From assembly GCA_023301245.1 (NCBI GenBank), contig JALZUV010000282.1, forward strand, positions 1 through 24,519: DNA of 24,519 bases. Reading direction: 5' to 3'. Positions 1-7,437 of the stretch are shown in pieces. The stretch's first letter is position 1, and each line of letters starts with the position of its first letter. Source of the stretch: Rickettsiales bacterium (GTDB taxonomy: Bacteria > Pseudomonadota > Alphaproteobacteria > Rickettsiales > JALZUV01). The notes below the pieces were generated by a model. The model did no database searches and had not been told where the DNA came from. It was given only the letters and a program-made list of their open reading frames with translations. The position numbers and the translations under genes were made by a program.

Positions 1-62
1 CGATGGGCTTGCCTAATGCTATTGCCGCAATGCGAAAGTTAATGAATGAGGCGCGCGTATGA
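1..62 (+). CDS. pdxJ: Pyridoxine 5'-phosphate synthase, C-terminal end only (partial)
   Basis: Frame 3 encodes a short C-terminal peptide reading MGLPNAIAAMRKLMNEARV before TGA at 60-62. The family usually ends in a helix of the form GLxxAVxxMxxLMxxAR, and the position directly before acpS is the usual place of pdxJ in alphaproteobacteria. PdxJ condenses 1-deoxy-xylulose-5-phosphate with 3-amino-2-oxopropyl phosphate to form vitamin B6 (family knowledge). Only the last 19 residues are visible, so no catalytic residue can be checked. The stop codon overlaps the acpS start (ATGA), which suggests translational coupling. Confidence 0.6.
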   Translation, partial: MGLPNAIAAMRKLMNEARV

Positions 63-484
63 TAGTTGGAACAGGGCATGATATGACTGATATCCGCCGT
101 ATTGAAAAGTCGTTAGAGCGGTTTGGCGAGCGGTTTGAAAATAGAATTTTTACCCCAATTGAACAAGCTAAAGCCCAGCGCCGCAAAAATGGTGGACAGC
201 GCAATGGCTTAGCCAGCACTTACGCTAAGCGCTTTGCGGCGAAAGAAGCCTGCGCCAAAGCACTGGGCACAGGGTTTCGCCAAGGCGTGTTCCATAAAGA
301 TATGGGCGTGGTGAATTTGCCGAGCGGAAAGCCCAGTTTGGTGTTAACAGGCGGCGCGCTCGCCACTTTAAATAGAATGTATGATGCACGCCGTTTTAAG
401 CCAGTCATTCATCTAACCTTGAGCGATGAATATCCTTACGCCCAAGCACATGTAATTATTGAAGTGATATCGGTGGTGCAATAA
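59..484 (+). CDS. acpS: Holo-[acyl-carrier-protein] synthase
   Basis: A 141-residue protein, near the usual AcpS length of about 125-140. It transfers the 4'-phosphopantetheine arm of coenzyme A to the serine of acyl carrier protein, activating it for fatty acid synthesis in the cytoplasm. Two hallmark motifs are visible: the N-terminal GHDMTDIRRIE (residues 6-16), carrying the metal-binding Asp, and KRFAAKEACAKALGTG (about 58-73), with the catalytic-region Lys-Glu. The start overlaps the pdxJ stop as ATGA, and a GAGG lies 7 bases upstream. pdxJ-acpS is a common alphaproteobacterial pair, often followed by lepB-rnc-era; here acpS instead runs into a convergent gene, overlapping its 3' end by 29 bases. 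Confidence 0.95.
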   Translation: MIVGTGHDMTDIRRIEKSLERFGERFENRIFTPIEQAKAQRRKNGGQRNGLASTYAKRFAAKEACAKALGTGFRQGVFHKDMGVVNLPSGKPSLVLTGGALATLNRMYDARRFKPVIHLTLSDEYPYAQAHVIIEVISVVQ

Positions 485-1136
485 AGAGTTCGTTCTCAAT
501 GCGATCATGCGGCGTAATGCCAAGTTGCCCCGACCGATTGCCAGCTAAATAAAGTACGGCAAAACTCTCGTTTGGTAGCAATATAGGGCCGCTTAAGTTG
601 GCCAATATAATATTAGGCCATATTCTTAAAATAACTCCCTGCGCATCAATTGCAATCATATCAACAGGCGCATAAACATTGGCAGGTTCTATGCGGTGCT
701 GCGTGGCGCGCCGAGTGGCTAACAGTGGCGCTAGAGCTTTTGAAGGTGCCTTGGGCTTGATTGATGGTATAGGGTAAAGCGTATCCTCGACTCTGGATTT
801 TCTTTCCTCTAGCGCTTTAAGGTCGGGTAGGGGGATGAGGTAAGCATCGTTATTTTGCAGGGTTCTACTAAGGTAAACCGATGGGCTTTGGAATGATGAA
901 TGTGGGCGAATTTCCACTGGTAATCGAATGGGTTTAGTTAGTTGAAAAACTGGCTTTGGCTCGGCAGATCTTACTTGATTATCGCTTTCGGGCGTAGTCA
1001 TAGGGTGGATGATAAGTGAGCTACGCGAAAACACCATCTCTGCCGATAGCGGCCATGCCAACAAAAGCGCTACTGCGCAGGCAACGCAGAACGAAAGTAT
1101 TTTAAGCGAAGCTGGTCGCCTTTTTGTAAGTTCCAT
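456..1136 (-). CDS. Exported protein with a C-terminal half-DUF192-like domain
   Basis: 226 residues. Residues 5-32 form a basic stretch followed by a hydrophobic segment ending LSAE, which looks like a signal peptide or membrane anchor. Residues 33-150 are low-complexity, Pro/Lys-rich and probably unstructured. Residues 157-213 align by eye with the second half of the neighbouring DUF192 protein (its 121-176), at about 15 identities in 56: shared P-x-D, ID-x-x-G, PI-x-x-P, AVL/SVL-x-L and a terminal D-x-I/L. The first half of DUF192, including the WMKDT motif, is absent. The ATG at 1136 was chosen because GGGGAG lies 9 bases upstream and this start gives the signal peptide; it overlaps the upstream DUF192 gene by 67 bases. 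The 3' end overlaps acpS, which is convergent. Function is unknown. It may be a decayed or specialised paralogue. Confidence 0.7.
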   Translation of the reverse strand: MELTKRRPASLKILSFCVACAVALLLAWPLSAEMVFSRSSLIIHPMTTPESDNQVRSAEPKPVFQLTKPIRLPVEIRPHSSFQSPSVYLSRTLQNNDAYLIPLPDLKALEERKSRVEDTLYPIPSIKPKAPSKALAPLLATRRATQHRIEPANVYAPVDMIAIDAQGVILRIWPNIILANLSGPILLPNESFAVLYLAGNRSGQLGITPHDRIENELFIAPPISLQ

Positions 1137-1636
1137 TTCTTTGCACTCCCCGCAGGTAGTTCTAGCACAGATAATATCGGTTCGGGTGCTTTTATAGGCC
1201 GTTGCGATTCTGGTACGGTATTTTCGCTAATGCCAACAATATAGCCGCTTCTGTCTATGAAGGCGATATCGAGTGGAATAAAAGTATCTTTCATCCACAT
1301 GCTATATTCTTCTTCTTCACGGAATAAGAAGAGCAGGCCATGCATGGTTTTAGGCCATACACGATAATGCATTAGGCCAGCTTGTTGTTGTTCGCGAGTA
1401 TGGGCGAAGCCAAGCACCAAAGGCAGATTACCGTTACGAGTGGTGAGTGGTACTTTGGCAGTCTTAAACTTCATGGGCTCTTTGCTAAGAGTTTTATCGG
1501 CAACTCTCACCCCATCGTCTTTGAGTCGTGCCTCCATAATGTCATCAGCGTTCTGATATTCTGGTTCAGGTGATAGAAACCACAAGAACAGCAAGAAACC
1601 AATGGCAATTGCCCAAAATTTTAGCTTACTATCCAT
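1070..1636 (-). CDS. DUF192 family protein, membrane-anchored
   Basis: 188 residues. A single hydrophobic segment (about 7-21) anchors the protein in the inner membrane, or serves as an uncleaved signal, and places the domain outside the cytoplasm. A canonical DUF192 domain fills residues about 60-180: AGLMHYR (86-92), the GLLFLF strand, MWMKDTFIPLDIAFID (113-128) and SVLELPAGSA (156-165). The family is widespread and its biochemical role is not settled. It sits between ssb (19 bases upstream) and a gene for a partial second copy of the same fold, which starts inside its 3' end. The three minus-strand genes probably share a transcript. The family call is secure; the function is not known. Confidence 0.85.
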   Translation of the reverse strand: MDSKLKFWAIAIGFLLFLWFLSPEPEYQNADDIMEARLKDDGVRVADKTLSKEPMKFKTAKVPLTTRNGNLPLVLGFAHTREQQQAGLMHYRVWPKTMHGLLFLFREEEEYSMWMKDTFIPLDIAFIDRSGYIVGISENTVPESQRPIKAPEPILSVLELPAGSAKKWNLQKGDQLRLKYFRSALPAQ

Positions 1637-1654
1637 GCTGGATAACCTGCCTAA

Positions 1655-2173
1655 CTAGAATGGAATTTCGTCGTCTAATTCAGGGGCAGGGGCGTTGCTG
1701 GGCTGAGATTGTCCGCCCGGCACTTGGCCAAATGCGGGAGCGTTACCGCCCTGCTGCTGCTGGAAGCCACCTTGGTTTTGGCTTTGGTTATAGCCACCTT
1801 GCGATTGCCCACCTGAGCCACCTTTACTATCGAGCATGGTGAGGTTGCCGCTGTAGCCTTGCAGAACGACTTCAGTAGTGTATTTTTCAACACCGTCATT
1901 GCCAGTCCATTTGCGCGTTTGCAGTGCACCTTCAATGTAAAGTTTTGAGCCTTTGTGAACGTAGTTCTTGATAACCTTTACAAGGCCTTCGTTGAAAATT
2001 ACAACGCGGTGCCATTCGGTTTTCTCTTTACGTTCGCCCGTATTTTTATCGCGCCAGCTTTCAGAAGTAGCGATAGATAGGTTCGCAATTTCTTTGCCTT
2101 GCTGCGTTTGGCGAATTTCAGGCTCGTTGCCTACATTACCAATGAGAGTTACTTTATTTATGCTACCAGCCAT
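1655..2173 (-). CDS. ssb: Single-stranded DNA-binding protein
   Basis: 172 residues starting at MAGSINKVTLIGNVG, the usual SSB beginning. A frame extension upstream to 2248 exists but has no homology-like content, and GAGG lies about 6 bases before the chosen ATG. Residues 4-110 form the OB fold, with the recognisable WRDKNTGERKEKTEWHRVV segment. Residues 115-160 are a Gln/Gly-rich flexible linker. The protein ends in DDEIPF, the acidic tail that recruits replication and repair proteins to single-stranded DNA. It acts in replication, recombination and repair as a tetramer (family knowledge). It is divergent from uvrA, the same arrangement as in E. coli, with 171 bases between the two start codons. 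Confidence 0.97.
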   Translation of the reverse strand: MAGSINKVTLIGNVGNEPEIRQTQQGKEIANLSIATSESWRDKNTGERKEKTEWHRVVIFNEGLVKVIKNYVHKGSKLYIEGALQTRKWTGNDGVEKYTTEVVLQGYSGNLTMLDSKGGSGGQSQGGYNQSQNQGGFQQQQGGNAPAFGQVPGGQSQPSNAPAPELDDEIPF

Positions 2174-2219
2174 GCTGCGCCTCGCTTCGTTTCTTATTAT
2201 TAATCTTTGTAGAAGTGAT

Positions 2220-2248
2220 AGCCTAAGGTGGGTTCTATTGCCAGTCAA
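2220..2248 (-). promoter_or_regulatory. Candidate ssb promoter
   Basis: On the minus strand, TTGACT (2248-2243) is followed after 17 bases by TAGGCT (2225-2220). The -35 element matches the sigma-70 consensus at 5 of 6 positions but the -10 at only 3 of 6. It lies about 46 bases before the ssb start and its -35 abuts the uvrA -35 candidate. This is a hand match, not a scored prediction. Confidence 0.3.
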
Positions 2249-2266
2249 TTTGCAGAAAAATATTAA
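2238..2266 (+). promoter_or_regulatory. Candidate uvrA promoter
   Basis: TTGCCA (2238-2243, 5 of 6) and TATTAA (2261-2266, 4 of 6) are separated by exactly 17 bases and lie about 78 bases before the uvrA start. The -35 shares a base with the -35 of the opposing ssb candidate, so one bound protein could affect both genes. An imperfect GTTC-N7-AGTC at 2232-2246 overlaps it, but this is a poor match to the alphaproteobacterial LexA box. Confidence 0.35.
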
Positions 2267-2344
2267 GTTAAGCTATTCAGTTGTCAGGGGCGCGAATCTG
2301 GCCTATGGTAGCTGCCTCCTTAACAATGGTAGAGCGAATCAAGC

Positions 2345-5239
2345 ATGATTGATCAACATAACGACCCATTTATCCGCGTGCGTGGCGCAAAAGAACATAA
2401 CTTACGTGACGTAAATGTGGATATTCCGAAGAATCAACTGGTGGTAGTTACGGGGCTTTCAGGCTCGGGGAAATCATCGCTCGCCTTTGATACGATTTAT
2501 GCCGAAGGGCAGCGCCGCTATGTGGAATCGCTATCCGCTTATGCCCGTCAGTTCTTGAATATTCAAGATAAGCCTGATGTTGAAAGCATCACTGGCCTGT
2601 CTCCTGCGATTGCCATTGACCAAAAAACGACCAGTAAGAACCCACGTTCGACTGTCGGTACGGTGACCGAAATTTATGATTATATGCGCCTGCTTTATGC
2701 GCGCATTGGTGTTCCTTATTCGCCTGCTACTGGCAAACCGATTGAAAGCCAAACTATCAGCCAGATGGTTGATAAGGTGATGGAAATTGAAGAAGGCACG
2801 AAAATTCACCTTATGGCGCCTGTCGTGCGTGGCCGTAAAGGTGAACATCATGGCGAGCTAATTGCCGCGCAAAAAGCAGGCTTCGAGCGTGTGCGTATCA
2901 ATGGTGAAATTTATAAGTTTGATGAAGAACTGCCCAAACTCGATAGAAATAAGAAGCACGAAATTGAGGTGATTGTTGACCGTCTTGTGATTAAAGATGA
3001 CATTAAAGTACGCCTTGCCGATTCGATGGAAACGGCTGTTAACCACGGTAGCGGCTTAGTGCTTGTTGAGCAGTTGTCAGAGAAAAAAGGCGACGATAGC
3101 GAGTTCCTTTTACTTTCCAGTAAATTCGCTTGCCCTGAAAGTGGCTTCACGATTGATGAAATTGAGCCGCGATTATTTTCATTCAACAGCCCCTACGGCG
3201 CTTGTAAAGATTGCGATGGCTTAGGGACTGAGATTTTCTTCGTGCCAGAGCTGATTGTGCCTGATACGAAAAAATCACTGATGGATGATGCGATTGCGCC
3301 TTGGGCGAACACGCAAACCAAATATTATAAGCAAACGATTGAAGGTTTATCTGACCATTTCAAATTCAACCCTACGCTGGCGTTCAAAGATTTAGCTGAA
3401 GATATTCAAGAGATGATTCTCTATGGCTCGGGCGAAGAAGTCGTAAAAATAAAATATAACGATGGCTTACGTAGTTTTGCCAGCAACAAGCCATTTGAAG
3501 GGGTGATACCTTCACTCACGCGTAAATCAGCTGAAACAGAGAGCGACTTTGTACGCACTGAACTGCAAAAGTTTCAAGATATTAGCCCGTGCGAAGTTTG
3601 CAGTGGTTATCGCCTTAATAAAGAGGCTTTATCTATTAAAGTAGCAGGCAAGCATGTAGGCGAAGTGTGTAAATTATCGATTGAAGAATCAGTCGAATGG
3701 TTTACCACCATCGAAAGTAAGCTTAGCAAAACCCATCAGCAAATTGGTGAAAAAGTGCTGAAAGAGCTCCGCGCTCGCCTCGGCTTCTTAAATAATGTTG
3801 GCTTAGATTACCTAACCCTTAGCCGCGAATCTGGCACGCTTTCAGGTGGCGAATCGCAACGTATTCGTTTGGCCTCGCAAATTGGTTCTGGCCTATCAGG
3901 CGTGCTTTACGTGCTCGATGAGCCGTCAATTGGTTTGCATCAGTGCGATAATGATCGCCTATTATCGACGCTAAAGAACCTGCGTGACCTCGGTAATACG
4001 GTTATCGTGGTTGAACATGATGAAGATACGATGAAACAATCAGATTATCTGATTGATATGGGCCCCGGCGCTGGTGTGCATGGTGGTTACATTGTATCGG
4101 AAGGTACTGCACAAGAAGTCATGGATGATCCGAAATCCGTGACGGGTCAGTACCTGTCAGGCAAAAAAGAGATTGCTGTGCCGAAGAAGCGCCGCGAAGC
4201 TTCAAAGATTAAAGCCATCAAAATTAAAGGTGCGCGCGCGAATAATCTGAAAGAGATTGATGTTACCATTCCGTTGGCAACCTTTACGGCCATCACAGGT
4301 GTATCGGGCGGCGGTAAATCGAGCTTAACGATTGAAACCTTATATAAGGCTTCAATGCGTAAGTTACACGGTAGCAAGGCGCACCCTGGCGCGCATGATA
4401 AAATTACTGGCCTCGAGTTCATTGATAAAGTGATTGAGATTGATCAATCGCCGATTGGCCGTACTCCGCGTTCAAACCCTGCAACATATACTGGCGCATT
4501 CACGCCGATTCGTGATTGGTTCGCACAATTGCCCGAGGCAAAAGCGCGCGGCTATAAAGCAGGTCGCTTTAGTTTCAACGTTAAAGGCGGGCGCTGCGAA
4601 GCTTGCCAAGGTGATGGCGTTATTAAAATTGAGATGCACTTCTTGCCTGATGTTTACGTGAAATGTGATGTCTGCAAAGGCGCTCGCTATAACCGCGAAA
4701 CGCTGGAAGTGACCTATAAAGATAAGTCAATTTCTGACGTATTGAATATGACGGTCGAAGAATCATCAGTATTCTTTGAAGCTCACCCGAGCATTTCTGA
4801 AAAATGTAAGGCGCTTGAAGAAGTGGGCTTGGGCTATATTGGCATTGGCCAGTCAGCTACCACACTTTCAGGTGGTGAGGCGCAGCGTATCAAGCTGGCA
4901 CGCGAGCTTTCAAAGCGCTCCACTGGCCGCACGCTCTATATTCTTGATGAGCCAACGACAGGTTTGCATAGTGAAGATATCGCTAAACTCCTAAAAGTGC
5001 TGCATCGCTTAGTAGAGGCGGGCAACACAGTAGTCGTGATTGAGCATAATCTAGACGTAGTCAAAACTGCCGATTGGGTGGTCGATATTGGCCCCGGTGG
5101 CGGTCATAAGGGTGGCGAGCTAGTTGTAGCAGGTACACCTGAAGACGTTATCAAAGAGAAGCGCTCTATTACGGGTAAGTGGCTCAAGCCATATTTATCA
5201 AAGAAAAATGGTGATGGCGGCAATAAGAAAGCGGCTTAG
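2345..5239 (+). CDS. uvrA: UvrABC excision nuclease subunit A
   Basis: 964 residues, full length for UvrA. It is the damage-recognition ATPase of nucleotide excision repair and loads UvrB onto distorted DNA. Two ABC ATPase units are visible: Walker A GLSGSGKSS (37-45) and GVSGGGKSS (about 652), signatures LSGGESQRI (about 499) and LSGGEAQRI (about 841), and Walker B VLDEPSIGLH and ILDEPTTGLH. The C-terminal zinc module has CEAC near 751 and CDVC about 27 residues later. In the N-terminal zinc module the usual CPxCG reads CPESG, so one Cys ligand is Ser; I recall similar forms in other alphaproteobacteria. LHQCDN replaces the usual LHQRDN. No clear Shine-Dalgarno sequence precedes the ATG. It is convergent with the next gene, with 3 bases between the stops. 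Confidence 0.97.
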   Translation: MIDQHNDPFIRVRGAKEHNLRDVNVDIPKNQLVVVTGLSGSGKSSLAFDTIYAEGQRRYVESLSAYARQFLNIQDKPDVESITGLSPAIAIDQKTTSKNPRSTVGTVTEIYDYMRLLYARIGVPYSPATGKPIESQTISQMVDKVMEIEEGTKIHLMAPVVRGRKGEHHGELIAAQKAGFERVRINGEIYKFDEELPKLDRNKKHEIEVIVDRLVIKDDIKVRLADSMETAVNHGSGLVLVEQLSEKKGDDSEFLLLSSKFACPESGFTIDEIEPRLFSFNSPYGACKDCDGLGTEIFFVPELIVPDTKKSLMDDAIAPWANTQTKYYKQTIEGLSDHFKFNPTLAFKDLAEDIQEMILYGSGEEVVKIKYNDGLRSFASNKPFEGVIPSLTRKSAETESDFVRTELQKFQDISPCEVCSGYRLNKEALSIKVAGKHVGEVCKLSIEESVEWFTTIESKLSKTHQQIGEKVLKELRARLGFLNNVGLDYLTLSRESGTLSGGESQRIRLASQIGSGLSGVLYVLDEPSIGLHQCDNDRLLSTLKNLRDLGNTVIVVEHDEDTMKQSDYLIDMGPGAGVHGGYIVSEGTAQEVMDDPKSVTGQYLSGKKEIAVPKKRREASKIKAIKIKGARANNLKEIDVTIPLATFTAITGVSGGGKSSLTIETLYKASMRKLHGSKAHPGAHDKITGLEFIDKVIEIDQSPIGRTPRSNPATYTGAFTPIRDWFAQLPEAKARGYKAGRFSFNVKGGRCEACQGDGVIKIEMHFLPDVYVKCDVCKGARYNRETLEVTYKDKSISDVLNMTVEESSVFFEAHPSISEKCKALEEVGLGYIGIGQSATTLSGGEAQRIKLARELSKRSTGRTLYILDEPTTGLHSEDIAKLLKVLHRLVEAGNTVVVIEHNLDVVKTADWVVDIGPGGGHKGGELVVAGTPEDVIKEKRSITGKWLKPYLSKKNGDGGNKKAA

Positions 5240-5242
5240 CTG

Positions 5243-6466
5243 TTAGCGTGAATGCGATGATTCCGCCGGTTTGATTGGTTTGAATGGTTTTTCATATTTG
5301 TGCTCTTTAAGTACTTTGTTCACCCATCCACCTACACGGTGAACGTCGCGTTCAGCCGACATGCTTGCTTTAAGATCGCCACTGTCTAGGCCATTGCTGC
5401 TGCCTTGGTTTGAAAACTCTTGAGTATAAAAATCCTCGAGTTTTTTTACTTCTTTATCTACAGCCGCTTTTTTTGCCCCACCTGGTATTTCGTTGATAGC
5501 GAATTCTAATTTACCATTCGTTGCTTTTTCTAGCATTGTCAAAGCCACTTTATCTCGTAAGTTTTGAAGTTTATCAACAGCCTCTTGGCCCGATTCTTCG
5601 ATTTGCGGAGGAACTGGCAAACGATGTTTAGCTTTAATTTCAGCCAACATATTTTCAGGTTTATCATATTCTGCTTTGGCTTCTTTATCTGCGGTGATTT
5701 TTTGTAGCTCTGCCTTTGCGGTAGCCGCTGCGGCCTTTTCAGCCATTTGTTCCGCCGCTTTTTGCTCAGCCATTACAGCGTCTGCCGCAGTTTTAGCCGC
5801 CTCCTCTTTGCTTGCAGTATTGTTGCGTAATATTTCTGAAGAGGTGAGGGCTGTACCTAATTGTACTGCCACAGGGTCGTGACCTAATTCAACCGCCTTA
5901 TGAAACTGTTCAATTCTGATTTTTGCATCATCTTTAAGTAGATTATAATGTTGATCATTTTTCTCAAGAAAGGCTACACCGCCATCTATACGCGAGTTAA
6001 AAATCTTTTTAGCGCCATCAAGCGTACCTCTATTGTCTCGGCGTGCAATAAATTGTGTTCCACGTTCATTTACAGTCTCTAGAACTTCAGCATATTTTGC
6101 TTTAATAGCTTCTTGATTTGCCAGAAGATTATCAGAGGCTACAAAAAACTCTGCTGGTACTTCTGCAGGAAGTTTGAATTTTTCGGAAAAATTTTCTACA
6201 GAGGTAGCATTGGCTATTTCTTCGAATTTACTTCTGAAACCGCTATTTAGCTGCCCGCTTAAAGTCGCAAGTTCTGCAATATCATTTAATGCTTTAGAGG
6301 CATCTGCATCAGGGTTGAATAAGTTTTCACCATCATTATGTTGTTGGATAAACTTTTTTAAATCGTAATGTAAGGCTGAAAAATGAGGGTGTATCGTTAC
6401 AGTATTAATCTCGCCTGATAGTATCTTGCGTGCTTTTGCTAAATTAGCATTATCAAAATTGCTCAT
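5243..6466 (-). CDS. Hypothetical Ala/Lys/Glu-rich protein, predicted helical
   Basis: 407 residues; I do not recognise a family. There is no signal peptide or membrane segment. Composition suggests an almost fully helical protein. Residues about 220-275 are very rich in Ala, Lys and Glu with repeated EQKAAEQMAEKAAA-type text, typical of a long coiled coil or single helix, followed by a Pro-containing hinge (KHRLPVPPQ). The tail is basic and ends KPIKPAESSHSR. The ATG at 6466 has only a distant GGAAAG upstream. The gene looks more A+T-rich than uvrA. It stands alone on the minus strand, convergent with uvrA, and has its own promoter with an overlapping dyad. A structural, surface-interaction or secreted role is possible, but nothing in the sequence settles it. 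Confidence 0.75.
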   Translation of the reverse strand: MSNFDNANLAKARKILSGEINTVTIHPHFSALHYDLKKFIQQHNDGENLFNPDADASKALNDIAELATLSGQLNSGFRSKFEEIANATSVENFSEKFKLPAEVPAEFFVASDNLLANQEAIKAKYAEVLETVNERGTQFIARRDNRGTLDGAKKIFNSRIDGGVAFLEKNDQHYNLLKDDAKIRIEQFHKAVELGHDPVAVQLGTALTSSEILRNNTASKEEAAKTAADAVMAEQKAAEQMAEKAAAATAKAELQKITADKEAKAEYDKPENMLAEIKAKHRLPVPPQIEESGQEAVDKLQNLRDKVALTMLEKATNGKLEFAINEIPGGAKKAAVDKEVKKLEDFYTQEFSNQGSSNGLDSGDLKASMSAERDVHRVGGWVNKVLKEHKYEKPFKPIKPAESSHSR

Positions 6467-6475
6467 GTTTATAGT

Positions 6476-6498
6476 ATCTTTCCGTTAATAAGAAAGAT
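6476..6498. repeat. Perfect inverted repeat overlapping a promoter (possible operator)
   Basis: ATCTTTC (6476-6482) and GAAAGAT (6492-6498) form a perfect 7+7 dyad with a 9-base A+T-rich spacer. It begins inside the -10 element of the orphan gene's promoter and spans the expected start site near 6490. Because the outer arm would lie upstream of that start site, the repeat probably would not fold in the RNA. A DNA operator is the more natural reading. Confidence 0.4.
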
Positions 6499-6505
6499 TA
6501 TACCA
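6497..6505 (-). promoter_or_regulatory. Extended -10 promoter of the 407-residue orphan gene
   Basis: The minus strand reads TGGTATAAT, a perfect TATAAT with the TG dinucleotide of an extended -10 element. No good -35 lies at 16-18 bases; TTAACT is 20 bases upstream. Transcription would start near 6490, about 24 bases before the ATG at 6466. Confidence 0.5.
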
Positions 6506-6543
6506 AGCTAATATTACACTACAGTTAAGGTAATGAAGAATTG

Positions 6544-7437
6544 TTAATTAATTCGCTTAATCGCCTCGAACACTTTATCTTCTTCCGTGGCGGCGCATAG
6601 GTGGCCGCCTTCTTTTGTGGTGATGAAGTCGGTCACGTTTGGAAGGTGTTTGTTGTAAACTTCGGCCATCTCGTAAGGCACGACGCTATCGGCGGTGCCA
6701 TGTAAGATGATGGTGGGTTGTTTCACATTGTGTAGTTCGAAATTTTGCGTTTCAAATTGCAGCGCGCCATCGGTTGCCGCACCGCGCCAGCCGTTTTTAT
6801 AGGCATTTTGTAAATCATATAGAAATAGCTCGCGGTAGAAGTCAATTTCCATCAGCGCCACATCAGCGGGCGGCAATGTTTTACCTAGATGTTCAATAAG
6901 CTTATCAGGGTGCTTATTGATGGTATATTCGGTGAATTTACCCAGCGGTGCGACCCCGATTTTGCTTTTATATATTAAACGGAAGGCGTTGATGTTTTTT
7001 GGCAATTTAATGCCTTTAGCTTCTGCGCGGCCATAACTTAGCCAGCCAGAAAGATTAACGGCGAAGGTAATTTGGTTGGGCAGGTCATGCGCACATTGGA
7101 ACGCATAAGGTGCGCCGCCCGAAATGCCAATAACACCAATTTCTTTGATGTTGAGGTGATGTAGCAGCTGCACCATATCGAGCGGATAATAGCGTACTTC
7201 ACGTTTTTCTTGAAAGGTGGAATCGCCAATGCCAGGGCGATCAGGTGCGATGAGCTGATAGCCTGCGCGGGCGGCAGCATCGGCAGCCATGAATGCCAGC
7301 GTGTGCGAACCAGGGGTGCCGTGGAGAAACAAGACAGGCTTACCGTTTGGGTCACCGCAACGGCGGAAGGATAATGTACGCCCATCGGTAAGTTGGATGG
7401 TTTCGGCTTCGGGCCAGTTGGGGGCAGGAAATTGCAT
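6544..7437 (-). CDS. Alpha/beta hydrolase fold protein
   Basis: 297 residues of a typical soluble alpha/beta hydrolase. Visible parts in order: the oxyanion loop HGTPGS (39-44), the PDRPGIGDS strand-loop, the nucleophile elbow GISGGAP with Ser106, the acid in HGTADSVVP (about Asp250), and the catalytic His in EGGHLCA (about His279). The triad is complete, so it should be an active esterase or similar enzyme; substrate specificity cannot be read from the sequence. Its ATG shares a base with the rmuC stop (TAATG), so it is translationally coupled to rmuC and belongs to the same minus-strand transcript. That pairing gives no obvious functional clue. Confidence 0.9.
   Translation of the reverse strand: MQFPAPNWPEAETIQLTDGRTLSFRRCGDPNGKPVLFLHGTPGSHTLAFMAADAAARAGYQLIAPDRPGIGDSTFQEKREVRYYPLDMVQLLHHLNIKEIGVIGISGGAPYAFQCAHDLPNQITFAVNLSGWLSYGRAEAKGIKLPKNINAFRLIYKSKIGVAPLGKFTEYTINKHPDKLIEHLGKTLPPADVALMEIDFYRELFLYDLQNAYKNGWRGAATDGALQFETQNFELHNVKQPTIILHGTADSVVPYEMAEVYNKHLPNVTDFITTKEGGHLCAATEEDKVFEAIKRIN

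Noticed and set aside
1570..1842. Plus-strand frame opposite the start of the DUF192 gene and the end of ssb
   Set aside because: It runs antisense to two well-supported genes and has no family features or ribosome binding site.
2232..2246. LexA-like box GTTC-N7-AGTC before uvrA
   Set aside because: The second half differs from GTTC at two of four positions; it is not enough to call an SOS box without knowing the genome's own motif.
1655..2248. Longer ssb reading frame starting at 2248
   Set aside because: The extra 25 residues do not look like SSB, while the internal ATG at 2173 has a good Shine-Dalgarno sequence and the standard family start.
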